Part shown: piece by piece, positions 53,382 to 61,006 of the stretch
Layout of the letters: every line of letters starts with the position of its first letter
How positions within the stretch are numbered: the stretch's first letter is position 1
Origin: Leifsonia soli
GTDB lineage: Bacteria; Actinomycetota; Actinomycetes; Actinomycetales; Microbacteriaceae
DNA: 64,000 nt
NCBI RefSeq assembly: GCF_013408745.1
Contig: NZ_JACCBJ010000001.1
Coordinates: 620,001-684,000 of the forward strand
Reading direction: 5' to 3'
Position numbers and translations under genes: made by a program
Notes under the pieces: generated by a model
Seen by the model: the letters and a program-made list of their open reading frames with translations, nothing else
Told to the model about the DNA's origin: nothing
Database searches by the model: none

Positions 53382-53711
53382 TCAGCCCTGCGGCGCGTCC
53401 TCCGCTGCCTCTTCGGCCTCCTCGCCGTGCTTCACGATGTCGCCGTCCTGGAACAGGATGCCCTTCGCGGTCTCGCGCCACTGGGGCTTCGCCCGCAGCA
53501 GGAATTCGAGTTCCATGCTGAAGTGCTTGTACTCCTCCGCGAGCGAGTCCAGCATGATCGCCCGCGCGGCCTCGTCCTTCTCGACGGCGATGCGCTGCTC
53601 GTACCAGCCGATCGCCTCCGCCTCCTCGGAGAGGCTCGCGCACATCCGCGCGAACGTCCGCGTCTCCTCGCTGAGCTCGCTCGGCGGCTCGTGGTACTGA
53701 TCGGTCGACAT
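53382..53711 (-). CDS. Encapsulated-ferritin-like (EncFtn) protein
   Basis: A 109-residue two-helix iron-storage-type protein. The family pattern is clear: ELSEETRTFARMCASLSEEAEAIGWYEQR in helix 1, with Glu residues at 29, 30 and 32, and SLAEEYKHFSMELEFLLR in helix 2, with the ExxH pair Glu60/His63. Then comes QWRETAKGILFQDGDIVKHGEE. In encapsulated ferritins two such chains share a ferroxidase centre built of these Glu/His residues and work inside an encapsulin shell. Here the C-terminus (EEAEEAAEDAPQG) shows no clear cargo-loading peptide and no encapsulin gene lies in the window. The ATG at 53711 is selected by similarity. Confidence 0.85.
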   Translation of the reverse strand: MSTDQYHEPPSELSEETRTFARMCASLSEEAEAIGWYEQRIAVEKDEAARAIMLDSLAEEYKHFSMELEFLLRAKPQWRETAKGILFQDGDIVKHGEEAEEAAEDAPQG

Positions 53712-53836
53712 CGTCGGTGTCCTTCCGTCGTGGTGACCCCATTCAAGTCCGAATCCCGCGTGCCTCAAGGGGCGCCGGCTGCGAAAGGGCAGAGGCACGG
53801 CGGAGCTCGTGGTCGGCCGCTCGATAGGGTGGCGGC

Positions 53837-54964
53837 ATGGCAACGAGTGTGATCGTCATCGGCGCCGGGGTCGTCGGCGCGGCGACGGCCTGGTCGCTGG
53901 CGCGCGAGGGCGCCTCCGTACTGCTGCTGGAGGCGTTCGAACGCGGCCACGATCGCGGGTCCTCGCACGGGGCGACGCGGATCTTCCGCCACGGCTACGC
54001 AGAGCAGGACTACGTGGAGCTGTCGGTCCGCGCGCTCCAGGGCTGGAAAGAGCTGGAGCGCGCCACCGGCCGCACGCTGCTGGACGCGACGGGCGCGCTC
54101 GACCACGGCGACCCGGCGGCGCTGAAGGCGATCGCCGCGGCGCAGGATGCGGCCGGGCTGCCGTATGAGCGCCTCACGGCGGCGGAGGCCGAGGTCCGCT
54201 GGCCGGGCCTCCGGTTCGAGGAGCACGTGCTGTTCAGCCCCGGCGGAGGCCGGTTGCGGGCGGCGGACGCGGTGGAGTCCTTGCTCGACGCGGCCGAGCG
54301 GGCCGGGGCGCAGCTCCGCTTCGGCGCCCGCGTGACGGCGGTGTACGAGTCCGGCGACGGGGTGACGGTCACGGCCGGCGACGACGCGCACACCGCCGAC
54401 GCGGTGGTCGTCGCGGCAGGGTCGTGGACGCCCCTCCTGCTGCGCCCGTTGCTCGCCGCGAACGGCGTGGAGCTGCCGACCGTCCGGGTGACCGAGGAGC
54501 AGCCGGCGCACTTCCCGCTGCTGCCCGGCCCGGCGGACACGGAGAGCGCGTGGCCCAGCTTCGTGCACCATCCGACCCGGGATGGGGTGGCTGGCGCCTA
54601 CGGGCTGCTGACACCCGGAGAGGGCGTCAAGGTCGGCTTCCACGGCGTCGGACCGGAGATCGACCCGGACGCCCGCGACCGGAGCATCGATCCCGATCGG
54701 CTGGAACAGCTGCAGCGCTACGTGGCGGAGTGGGTGCCGGGCGTCGACGCGACGCGTCCGGAGGGCATCAGCTGCCTGTATGACAGCACCGAGCAGGAGG
54801 ACTTCGTGCTCGACCGCGTCGGCCGGGTCGTGATCGCGACCGGGTTCTCCGGCCACGGCTTCAAGTTCGGCCCGGCGCTCGGCGACGTGCTCGCCCGCCT
54901 GGCGCTGCACGGTGAGAAGGCCGCCCCGCGCTTCCGCGTCGCGGTCGCGCCGCCCGGTGCGTAG
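53837..54964 (+). CDS. Monomeric sarcosine oxidase / N-methyl-tryptophan oxidase-like FAD enzyme
   Basis: A 375-residue flavoprotein of the MSOX/MTOX family, which oxidises secondary amines to release formaldehyde and hydrogen peroxide. FAD loop VIVIGAGVVGAATAWSLAREG; the substrate/flavin segment RGSSHGATRIFRHGYAEQDY; Cys313 in GISCLYDSTEQEDFVLD is the position of the covalent flavin link in MSOX; and GFSGHGFKFGPALGDVLARL closes the active site. TAGGGT (53825-53830), 6 nt before the ATG, indicates a leaderless message. The gene stands alone; sarcosine, N-methyl-tryptophan or another amine could be the substrate. Confidence 0.9.
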   Translation: MATSVIVIGAGVVGAATAWSLAREGASVLLLEAFERGHDRGSSHGATRIFRHGYAEQDYVELSVRALQGWKELERATGRTLLDATGALDHGDPAALKAIAAAQDAAGLPYERLTAAEAEVRWPGLRFEEHVLFSPGGGRLRAADAVESLLDAAERAGAQLRFGARVTAVYESGDGVTVTAGDDAHTADAVVVAAGSWTPLLLRPLLAANGVELPTVRVTEEQPAHFPLLPGPADTESAWPSFVHHPTRDGVAGAYGLLTPGEGVKVGFHGVGPEIDPDARDRSIDPDRLEQLQRYVAEWVPGVDATRPEGISCLYDSTEQEDFVLDRVGRVVIATGFSGHGFKFGPALGDVLARLALHGEKAAPRFRVAVAPPGA

Positions 54965-55062
54965 GCCTGTAGGCGCGCAGGCGCGTAGGCGCATCCAATC
55001 GTCTCGCCACCCCTCGCCGCCACCCCTCGCCACACCGCGTCGGATGCGGCAGGATGTCGCGC

Positions 55063-55452
55063 ATGACGGACACGGACGGCGCCGGCATCGTCGGCGTCAG
55101 CACCATCGGCATCCCGGTCTCGGACCAGGATCGGGCTCTCGCGTTCTACCGCGATGTGCTCGGACTCGAGGTCCGCGTCGATGCGCCGCTTCCGCAGATC
55201 GGCGGCCGGTGGATCATGCTCGCGCCGCCGGGTGCCGCGGTGTCCGTGTCCCTGGTGCCCGCGAAACCGGATGCTCCGGCCGGGGTGGAGACGGGCATCC
55301 GGTTCGAGGCGGTCGACGCGGAACGGGCGCACGAGACGCTCGCAGGCTCCGGTACGGAGGTCGGGGAGATGCTCCGCTGGCCGGGCGTCCCGGCCATGTT
55401 CGCGGCGCACGACCCCGACGGCAACCGGTTCGAGGTGGTCGAGCGCGCCTAG
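55063..55452 (+). CDS. VOC family protein (glyoxalase/bleomycin resistance-like)
   Basis: A 129-residue single vicinal-oxygen-chelate unit: STIGIPVSDQDRALAFYRDVLGLEVRVDAPLPQIGGRWIMLAPPG, a middle helix, then FAAHDPDGNRFEVVERA with the metal-ligand Glu at the end. Members bind metal and act as glyoxalases, dioxygenases or drug-binding proteins; the specific role is open. ATG 55063 is chosen since CAGGAT (55050-55055) is 7 nt upstream; ATG 55054 is possible. It ends 7 bp from the convergent DUF1349 gene. Confidence 0.88.
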   Translation: MTDTDGAGIVGVSTIGIPVSDQDRALAFYRDVLGLEVRVDAPLPQIGGRWIMLAPPGAAVSVSLVPAKPDAPAGVETGIRFEAVDAERAHETLAGSGTEVGEMLRWPGVPAMFAAHDPDGNRFEVVERA

Positions 55453-55459
55453 ATCGCGC

Positions 55460-56068
55460 TCACTCCCCGTTGCGGAGGTCCGCGAGCCGTTCGTGCCGGA
55501 GGACGATCCGGTCGAAGGTCGCAGTGCAGGTGTCGCCCCTCGGCGCCTGCGACAGGAAGCCGACCCTCCAGGCGCCCGCGCCCGGCGCGAGCCGGAACAG
55601 GCGGACGAAGTCCCACCGGATGCCGTCCGCCGACGCGTGGAAGGCCCAGGCCTCCCCGACGCGGGCGACGCGCAGGAACACCTCGCCGCTGCTCACGAGC
55701 GTGCTGTTGCCGTCGTCCGAGTACCGGTCGGTGACGACGCTCACCACCATCGGCCGGCCCTGCGGCGAGTACTCGAAGCACAGCTTCGCCCAGTGGTCGT
55801 CGTCGCTCCACAGCACGAGCGCGCCCGCATCGAAGGTCGTGCGCGGGGATGCGACGCGGACGCGCGCGGACAGCGTGAAGTCGCCCGCCGGAGCGTCGAA
55901 CACGAGAGCGGTCGCTGCGTGCTGCGCATGCTCCCCGAGCGGGTCGTTGGACCAGTCGACACCCGCGGCAGCCGTCAGGGCGAGCGCCTCCGTGGAGGCG
56001 TCGTAGTCGGCGTCGCCGGGTGTGTGGGTCCAGGAGAGCTCGGGCAGGGCGGGGATGCTGATCGGCAT
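55460..56068 (-). CDS. DUF1349 domain protein (concanavalin-like fold)
   Basis: A 202-residue beta-sandwich protein: LPELSWTHTPGDADY at the start, then DFTLSARVRVASPRTTFDAGALVLWSDDDHWAKLCFEYSP, VVTDRYSDDGNST, and WDFVRLFRLAPGAGAWRVGFLSQAP. This is the family's pattern of a jelly-roll that may bind carbohydrates. Function unknown, cytosolic. TAGCGT on the minus strand (56075-56080), 6 nt before the ATG at 56068, supports a leaderless start. It is divergent from the acetyltransferase gene with 40 bp between starts. Confidence 0.87.
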   Translation of the reverse strand: MPISIPALPELSWTHTPGDADYDASTEALALTAAAGVDWSNDPLGEHAQHAATALVFDAPAGDFTLSARVRVASPRTTFDAGALVLWSDDDHWAKLCFEYSPQGRPMVVSVVTDRYSDDGNSTLVSSGEVFLRVARVGEAWAFHASADGIRWDFVRLFRLAPGAGAWRVGFLSQAPRGDTCTATFDRIVLRHERLADLRNGE

Positions 56069-56108
56069 ACGAGAACGCTACGGCACGCGCCCGTCATAGG
56101 GTGGCGGG

Positions 56109-56597
56109 ATGGGCGACATCGAGGTGAGACCGGCGCGACCGACGGAGTGGGCGGCGGTCGGCGGGCTGCGTTGGGACTCGGTGTTCGAGTTCGGAGGTGA
56201 GGCCCTCGATCCACGCGAGGTGTTCGCGGAGGAGTTCGCTCGGTGGGCGCGCGACCACCAGGACACGCACGAGTGCGTCGTCGCCGTCACGGACGGCGAG
56301 GTGATCGGGATGACGTGGCTGGCCGTCGTCCCGCGGGTCCCGAGCGCACGCGCGTTCGACCGCGCATCCGGCGACCTGCAGTGCGCGTACGTCGCCCCCG
56401 GGCATCGCAACCGAGGGGTCGGCGGACGGCTGATCGACGCGATCGTGGACCGCGCTCGTGAACGACGGCTCGAACGCGTGACCGTGCACTCCAGCCCGCG
56501 GGCGGTGCCCGTCTACGAGCGGCACGGGTTCAGCTCCGAGGGGCGACTGCTGCACGTCTACGTCGTGCACCGGGATGCGCCAGAGGCATCGGGCTGA
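56109..56597 (+). CDS. GNAT family N-acetyltransferase
   Basis: A 162-residue acetyl-CoA-dependent transferase. The acceptor part begins IEVRPARPTEWAAVGGLRW. Motif A, which binds the pyrophosphate of CoA, is CAYVAPGHRNRGVGGRLIDAIVDRARER. Motif B is VTVHSSPRAVPVYERHGFSSEG. Substrate unknown. TAGGGT (56097-56102) with a 6-nt spacer marks the leaderless start at 56109. Confidence 0.9.
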   Translation: MGDIEVRPARPTEWAAVGGLRWDSVFEFGGEALDPREVFAEEFARWARDHQDTHECVVAVTDGEVIGMTWLAVVPRVPSARAFDRASGDLQCAYVAPGHRNRGVGGRLIDAIVDRARERRLERVTVHSSPRAVPVYERHGFSSEGRLLHVYVVHRDAPEASG

Positions 56598-56616
56598 ACG
56601 AAGGCCAGTCGTCGCG

Positions 56617-57453
56617 TCAGCGGCTCGCCGGGTCGAGGGCGATCGGGATGCCGTACTTCATCTCCGGGTCCGGGGAGGCCGCCAGGAGGGCCGGGTTCAG
56701 CCAGGCGAGTTCCACTTCGGTGAGGCCGAAACGTCGCGAGACGGCGAAGAGCGTGTCGTACGGGTTGGGCACGTAGCCGGTGAGCACCCCGTCCTCGACG
56801 ATCGTCGTGCCGCGGGCGAACGAGACGGCCCCGTGGTCGACGGCGCGGAGCGACGGGTAGGGGGAGGGCAGCGTCCAGGCCAGTACCGCTGCAGCGACCA
56901 CCGTGCCCGCGGCCGTCTCCTCGATGGAGTGCAGATACGACGGGTCGCCTTGCGTGGTGAACCCGGGTGGGATGGGCAGCACGACCTCGCCGTCCTCCGA
57001 GACGCGGGCGAGGCTCGAGGTGAGACCGAAGGCGATCCGCTGCGGCGGGTCGCTGCGGCGGTCGTGGCGCGCGTTCGTCGCGACGAGTTCGTAGCCGGTC
57101 AGCTGGAAGGAACCCGAGGTGGTCGGAGGCAGCGGCGTGTCGGGCCGGACGTGCACCTCCACCCGGAGTGACGAGTCGACCACGACCCGCACCGCTCCTG
57201 TGAGCGGCGGTGTCGACGGTTCGTCCGGCAGCGGATCGTGCTCCACCGCGCGCAGCTGCCCGGTCGCGATCGTCTGGCCGGCCACGCGGAGGTCCGGCAG
57301 CTGCTGCGCGATGGGGACGGCATCCGGTGTCGCGGTCTGCGTCGGCGTCGGTCTCGGTGCAGCCGGCGCGATCAGCGAGCATCCTGAAACGACCGTGCTC
57401 GCGGCCACCACAATGGCTGCCGCAGCCACGCGACCCACCCCCATACGGATCAT
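56617..57453 (-). CDS. Secreted lipoprotein with C-terminal LysM-like domain
   Basis: A 278-residue lipoprotein. The signal peptide MIRMGVGRVAAAAIVVAASTVV ends in lipobox VSGC, followed by a Pro/Thr linker. The middle (about 50-215) is a beta-rich domain of unknown family. The last 50 residues, TGYVPNPYDTLFAVSRRFGLTEVELAWLNP and the ending YGIPIALDP, follow the LysM pattern, so peptidoglycan or chitin-type binding at the cell wall is likely. TAGGGT on the minus strand (57460-57465), 6 nt before 57453, fixes the first ATG. Confidence 0.78.
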   Translation of the reverse strand: MIRMGVGRVAAAAIVVAASTVVSGCSLIAPAAPRPTPTQTATPDAVPIAQQLPDLRVAGQTIATGQLRAVEHDPLPDEPSTPPLTGAVRVVVDSSLRVEVHVRPDTPLPPTTSGSFQLTGYELVATNARHDRRSDPPQRIAFGLTSSLARVSEDGEVVLPIPPGFTTQGDPSYLHSIEETAAGTVVAAAVLAWTLPSPYPSLRAVDHGAVSFARGTTIVEDGVLTGYVPNPYDTLFAVSRRFGLTEVELAWLNPALLAASPDPEMKYGIPIALDPASR

Positions 57454-57511
57454 GGCTCGACCCTAGCGCACCCCGCTGGCCCACGCAGAAGCCCGCAGAA
57501 CGCACACCGGA

Positions 57512-58645
57512 CTACACCTGCGCTCCGAGCTTGAAGCCCTGCGCCTCTTCGCCCTTGCGGGTGTACGAGAAGCCGTCGGCGCCGATCGTGACGTCCATCT
57601 CGGAGTCGTCGGTGCGGGTCGTCAGCGGCTGGGGGTTGCCGTCGAGGTCGAGGACGGTCGAGGCCTCCGTGTACCAGGAGGGTACGACGGGGTTGCCCCA
57701 CCAGTCGCGGCGCTGGTTGTCGTGCACGTCCCAGGTCACGACCGGGTTGTCCGGGTCGCCGGTGTAGTAGTCCTGCGTGTAGATCTCGACCCGGTGCCCG
57801 TCGGGGTCGCGCAGGTACAGGTAGAACGCGTTCGAGACGCCGTGGCGGCCGGGGCCGCGTTCGATGCAGTCGCTGCGTCGCAGCGCGCCCAGCTTGTCGC
57901 AGATCGCGATGATGTTGTGCTTCTCGTGGGTGGCGAAGGCGACGTGGTGCATGCGCGGACCGTCGCCGCCGGTCATCGCGGTGTCGTGCACGGTCGGCTT
58001 GCGGCGCATCCACGCGGCGTAGGTGGAGCCCGCCTCGTCCTGGATGTCCTCGGTGACGCGGAACCCGAGGTCCTCCATGTACTTCACGGCGCGCGGCACG
58101 TCGGGCGTGACCTGGTTGAAGTGGTCGATCCGGACGAGCGCGCCGGGCGTGTAGAGGTCGTAGCGCCAGGCCAGACGCTCCACGTGCTCCACCTCGTAGA
58201 AGAACTCGTACGGGAAGCCCAGCGGGTCCTCGACGCGCACGGAGTCGCCGACGCCCTTCGTGAACCCCTCGGCACGACGCTCGACCCGGCAGCCGAGCTC
58301 GGTGTAGAACGCCACCGCGCGGTCCAGATCCTCCGGCGTGCGCACGCGGTACGCGAAGGCGGCGACGGCGGCGACCGGACCCTTCCGCAGCACGAGGTTG
58401 TGGTGGATGAACTCCTCGAACGACCGCAGGTACACGGCGTTCTCGTCCTCCTCCGTGACGACGAGATCGAGCACGTCGACGTAGAACTCGCGACTGGCCG
58501 CCAGGTCGGTGACGACGAGTTCCATATAGGCGCAGCGCACGACGTCCGGCGGGGTGGCCTTCGGGGTGGGGATGCGGTCGGCCGGGGCGGGGATGAGGTC
58601 GGTGCTGGTCACGACGGGCTCCGGGGAGCCGGGGGTGATGGTCAT
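57512..58645 (-). CDS. hpaD: 3,4-dihydroxyphenylacetate (homoprotocatechuate) 2,3-dioxygenase
   Basis: A 377-residue extradiol ring-cleavage dioxygenase of the Gram-positive VOC type (as in Brevibacterium and Arthrobacter). Two repeated VOC units: CAYMELVVTDLAASREFYVDVLDL and IDHFNQVTPDVPRAVKYMEDLGF. The 2-His-1-carboxylate metal site maps to His175, His234 and Glu287, each exactly 20 residues later than His155, His214 and Glu267 of the characterised enzyme. The offset comes from a 20-residue Pro/Thr-rich N-terminal extension, so a later start is possible. It is the last gene of the hpa operon; the gap to hpaE holds a 14-bp tandem repeat. Confidence 0.95.
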   Translation of the reverse strand: MTITPGSPEPVVTSTDLIPAPADRIPTPKATPPDVVRCAYMELVVTDLAASREFYVDVLDLVVTEEDENAVYLRSFEEFIHHNLVLRKGPVAAVAAFAYRVRTPEDLDRAVAFYTELGCRVERRAEGFTKGVGDSVRVEDPLGFPYEFFYEVEHVERLAWRYDLYTPGALVRIDHFNQVTPDVPRAVKYMEDLGFRVTEDIQDEAGSTYAAWMRRKPTVHDTAMTGGDGPRMHHVAFATHEKHNIIAICDKLGALRRSDCIERGPGRHGVSNAFYLYLRDPDGHRVEIYTQDYYTGDPDNPVVTWDVHDNQRRDWWGNPVVPSWYTEASTVLDLDGNPQPLTTRTDDSEMDVTIGADGFSYTRKGEEAQGFKLGAQV

Positions 58646-58667
58646 GGTGGTGCGTCCTCTGCGTTGA

Positions 58668-58723
58668 GTCTGTGCGGGTGGGTCTGTGCGGGTGGGTCTG
58701 TGCTGCTGGGTCTGTGTTGGTGG
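58668..58723. repeat. Tandem repeat, 4 x 14 bp, between hpaE and hpaD
   Basis: Unit GTCTGTGCGGGTGG, perfect at 58668-58681 and 58682-58695, then diverged copies at 58696-58709 and 58710-58723. It lies just 22 bp upstream of the hpaD start (minus strand) and forms most of the 91-bp gap, so copy number may tune spacing or RNA structure before hpaD. Confidence 0.9.
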
Positions 58724-58736
58724 GTGGGGTGGCCGG

Positions 58737-60284
58737 TCAGGCGTCGCCGGCGTCCTCGGCCGCCTCCGCGGCTTCCTCCGGCTGATGTGCGCTCGCGCCG
58801 AACCGCGCGGTGTGGACGGGGCCCAGCGTGATGTGCACGGCCTGCTGGTCGGTGTAGAAGTCGATCGAGCGGTAGCCGCCCTCGTGCCCGAGGCCCGAGG
58901 CCTTCACCCCGCCGAACGGTGTGCGCAGGTCGCGGACGTTGTGCGAGTTGAGCCACACCATCCCGGCCTCGACGTTCTGGGCGAAGGTGTGCGCGCGCTC
59001 GAGATCCGTGGTCCAGATGTAGGCCGCGAGACCGTAGCGGACGCCGTTCGCGAGCTCCAGCGCCTCCTCGTCCGAGTCGAACGGCGTGATCGCGACGACC
59101 GGGCCGAAGATCTCCTCCTGGAAGATCCGCGCATCGGGCGCGACGTCGGCGAACACGGTCGGGGCGACGTAGTTGCCGTGCTCCAGGCCCTCCGGGCGCC
59201 CGCCGCCGGCGAGGAGACGGCCCTCCTGCTTGCCGAGCTCGACGTACGACATGACCTTCTCGAAGTGCTCCGGATGCACGAGCGCCCCGACCTCGGTCTT
59301 CGGGTCGTGCGGGTCGCCGACGACGATGTGCTTCGCCCGCTCGGCGTACCGCTCCAGGAACTCGTCGTAGACCGGACGCTCGACCAGGATGCGGGAGCCG
59401 GCCGTGCAGCGCTCGCCGTTGAGCGAGAACACGCCGAACAGGGTGGAGTCGATCGCCGCATCCAGGTCGGCGTCGGCGAAGACCACGGCGGGGGACTTGC
59501 CGCCCAGCTCCATCGACAGTCCCTTGAGGAACGGTGCCGCGTTGGCGAAGATGATCTGCCCGGTCCGGCTCTCGCCGGTGAACGAGATGAGGGGGACGTC
59601 GGGATGCTTCACCAGCGCGTCCCCCGCCTCCTCGCCGAGACCGTTCACCAGGTTGAAGACGCCGTCCGGAACTCCGGCCGCGCGGAAGATCTCGGCCCAC
59701 AGGCTGGCCGACAGCGGGGTGAACTCGGCGGGCTTCAGCACGACGGTGTTGCCCGTCGCGAGGGCCGGAGCCAGCTTCCAGCTCTCCAGCATGAACGGCG
59801 TGTTCCAGGGGGTGATGAGCCCGGCGACGCCGATCGGCTTGCGATTGACGTAGTTGAGCTGGCTGCCGGGGACCGTGTAGGCGTCGTCGGCCTGCGCGAC
59901 GATCAGATCGGCGAAGAAGCGGAAGTTCTCCGCGGCCCGCTGCGCCTGACCGAGCGCCTGGGTGATGGGGAGGCCGGTGTCGAAGGTCTCCAGCTCGGCG
60001 AGGCGCGCATCCTGCTCTTCGACCGCGTCGGCGATCCGGTTCAGCACCCGGGCGCGTTCGCGCGGCTTCATGCGGGGCCACGGGCCCTCGCGGAACGCGC
60101 GGCGCGCGGCGGCGACGGCGAGGTCGATGTCCTCCTTCTGCCCGGCGGCGGCCCGGGCGTAGGTCTCGTTCGACACCGGGTCGAGCACATCGAAGGTGGC
60201 GCCCGAGACGCTGTCGACGAACCGGCCGTCGATGAAGTGCCGGATCGTGTCCGGGAGGTTCTCGGGGATGTGGTGCTGCGCCAT
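58737..60284 (-). CDS. hpaE: 5-carboxymethyl-2-hydroxymuconate semialdehyde dehydrogenase
   Basis: A 515-residue NAD-dependent aldehyde dehydrogenase oxidising the ring-cleavage product in homoprotocatechuate breakdown. The start MAQHHIPENLPDTIRHFIDGRFVDS is typical of HpaE. The catalytic set is Asn161 (ITPWNTPFML), general base Glu259 (SMELGGKSP) and nucleophile Cys293 (NGERCTAGSR). The ending is Glu/Ala-rich. The ATG at 60284 has a GGAGGCC site; longer frames are rejected. It lies between the GntR gene (26 bp) and hpaD in the same operon. Confidence 0.94.
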   Translation of the reverse strand: MAQHHIPENLPDTIRHFIDGRFVDSVSGATFDVLDPVSNETYARAAAGQKEDIDLAVAAARRAFREGPWPRMKPRERARVLNRIADAVEEQDARLAELETFDTGLPITQALGQAQRAAENFRFFADLIVAQADDAYTVPGSQLNYVNRKPIGVAGLITPWNTPFMLESWKLAPALATGNTVVLKPAEFTPLSASLWAEIFRAAGVPDGVFNLVNGLGEEAGDALVKHPDVPLISFTGESRTGQIIFANAAPFLKGLSMELGGKSPAVVFADADLDAAIDSTLFGVFSLNGERCTAGSRILVERPVYDEFLERYAERAKHIVVGDPHDPKTEVGALVHPEHFEKVMSYVELGKQEGRLLAGGGRPEGLEHGNYVAPTVFADVAPDARIFQEEIFGPVVAITPFDSDEEALELANGVRYGLAAYIWTTDLERAHTFAQNVEAGMVWLNSHNVRDLRTPFGGVKASGLGHEGGYRSIDFYTDQQAVHITLGPVHTARFGASAHQPEEAAEAAEDAGDA

Positions 60285-60310
60285 GCGCGGCCTCCTGTCG
60301 GTCGGGACGG

Positions 60311-61006
60311 TCAGTGCTGCTGGTGCTCGCTCGCGGCCGCCTGCTCCTGGCGGCGGTGGAGGGCGTCCAGGGTGGCGAGCCGGTGGCGTCGCGCGGCGAG
60401 CTCGATCTCGAGCGGCTCCGCGCCGGACTCGATGAGTTCGACGATGTGCTCGTGCTCGTCCACCGACTCCCGGGCGCGGCCGGGCACGAAGCTGAACGTC
60501 GAGTCGCGGAGCACGGTCAGCCGGTTCCAGCCGCGGTGCACCAGGTCGAGGATGTGCGGGTTGGGGCACTCCTCGAATAGCACGGCGTGGAACTCCTGGT
60601 TCAGCTCGGTGAACCGGTGCGGGATGAAGTCGTCCAGGCACGCGATCATCTCGCGGTTGATCTCCCGGGCGCGCTCCAGGTGCTCGGCGGTCAGCAGCGG
60701 TGCGGAGAGCTGGGTGGCGGCGCCCTCGACGAGAGCAAGCGTCTCCATCGTGTACGTGTACTCGGCTTCGTGCAGCAGGGCGACCTGAGCGCCGACGTTC
60801 TTCTCGAACGTCACCAGCCCCTCCGCCTCCAGCCGCCGGATGGCCTCCCGCACCGGGACGACGCTGATGTCGAGCTCACCGGCGATCTGCCCGAGCACGA
60901 GCCGGAAGCCGGAGACGTACCGGCCGTCGTCGATGCGGGCCCGGATGAACTCGTACGCGAGCTGCGACTTGCTCGGGGCCGCGGCCTTCAGTGCTGCGTC
61001 AGCCAT
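60311..61006 (-). CDS. GntR family transcriptional regulator (FCD type), probable regulator of the hpa genes
   Basis: A 231-residue regulator. Winged helix at the N-terminus: KSQLAYEFIRARIDDGRYVSGFRLVLGQIAGELDISVVPVREAIRRLEAEGLV, the GntR pattern. The C-terminal FCD ligand domain contains the metal/effector segment FTELNQEFHAVLFEECPNPHILDLVHRGWNR and a late EHEHIVELIESG. The gene lies inside the hpa operon, overlapping the upstream FAH-RraA gene by 19 bp, so it is most likely a local, aromatic-acid-responsive regulator. A candidate site is at 62471-62490. Confidence 0.9.
   Translation of the reverse strand: MADAALKAAAPSKSQLAYEFIRARIDDGRYVSGFRLVLGQIAGELDISVVPVREAIRRLEAEGLVTFEKNVGAQVALLHEAEYTYTMETLALVEGAATQLSAPLLTAEHLERAREINREMIACLDDFIPHRFTELNQEFHAVLFEECPNPHILDLVHRGWNRLTVLRDSTFSFVPGRARESVDEHEHIVELIESGAEPLEIELAARRHRLATLDALHRRQEQAAASEHQQH

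Noticed and set aside
53382..53843. Extended start of the ferritin-like protein at 53843
   Set aside because: The extra 44 residues are Arg/Pro-rich and run into the promoter of the divergent oxidase gene; similarity begins at 53711.
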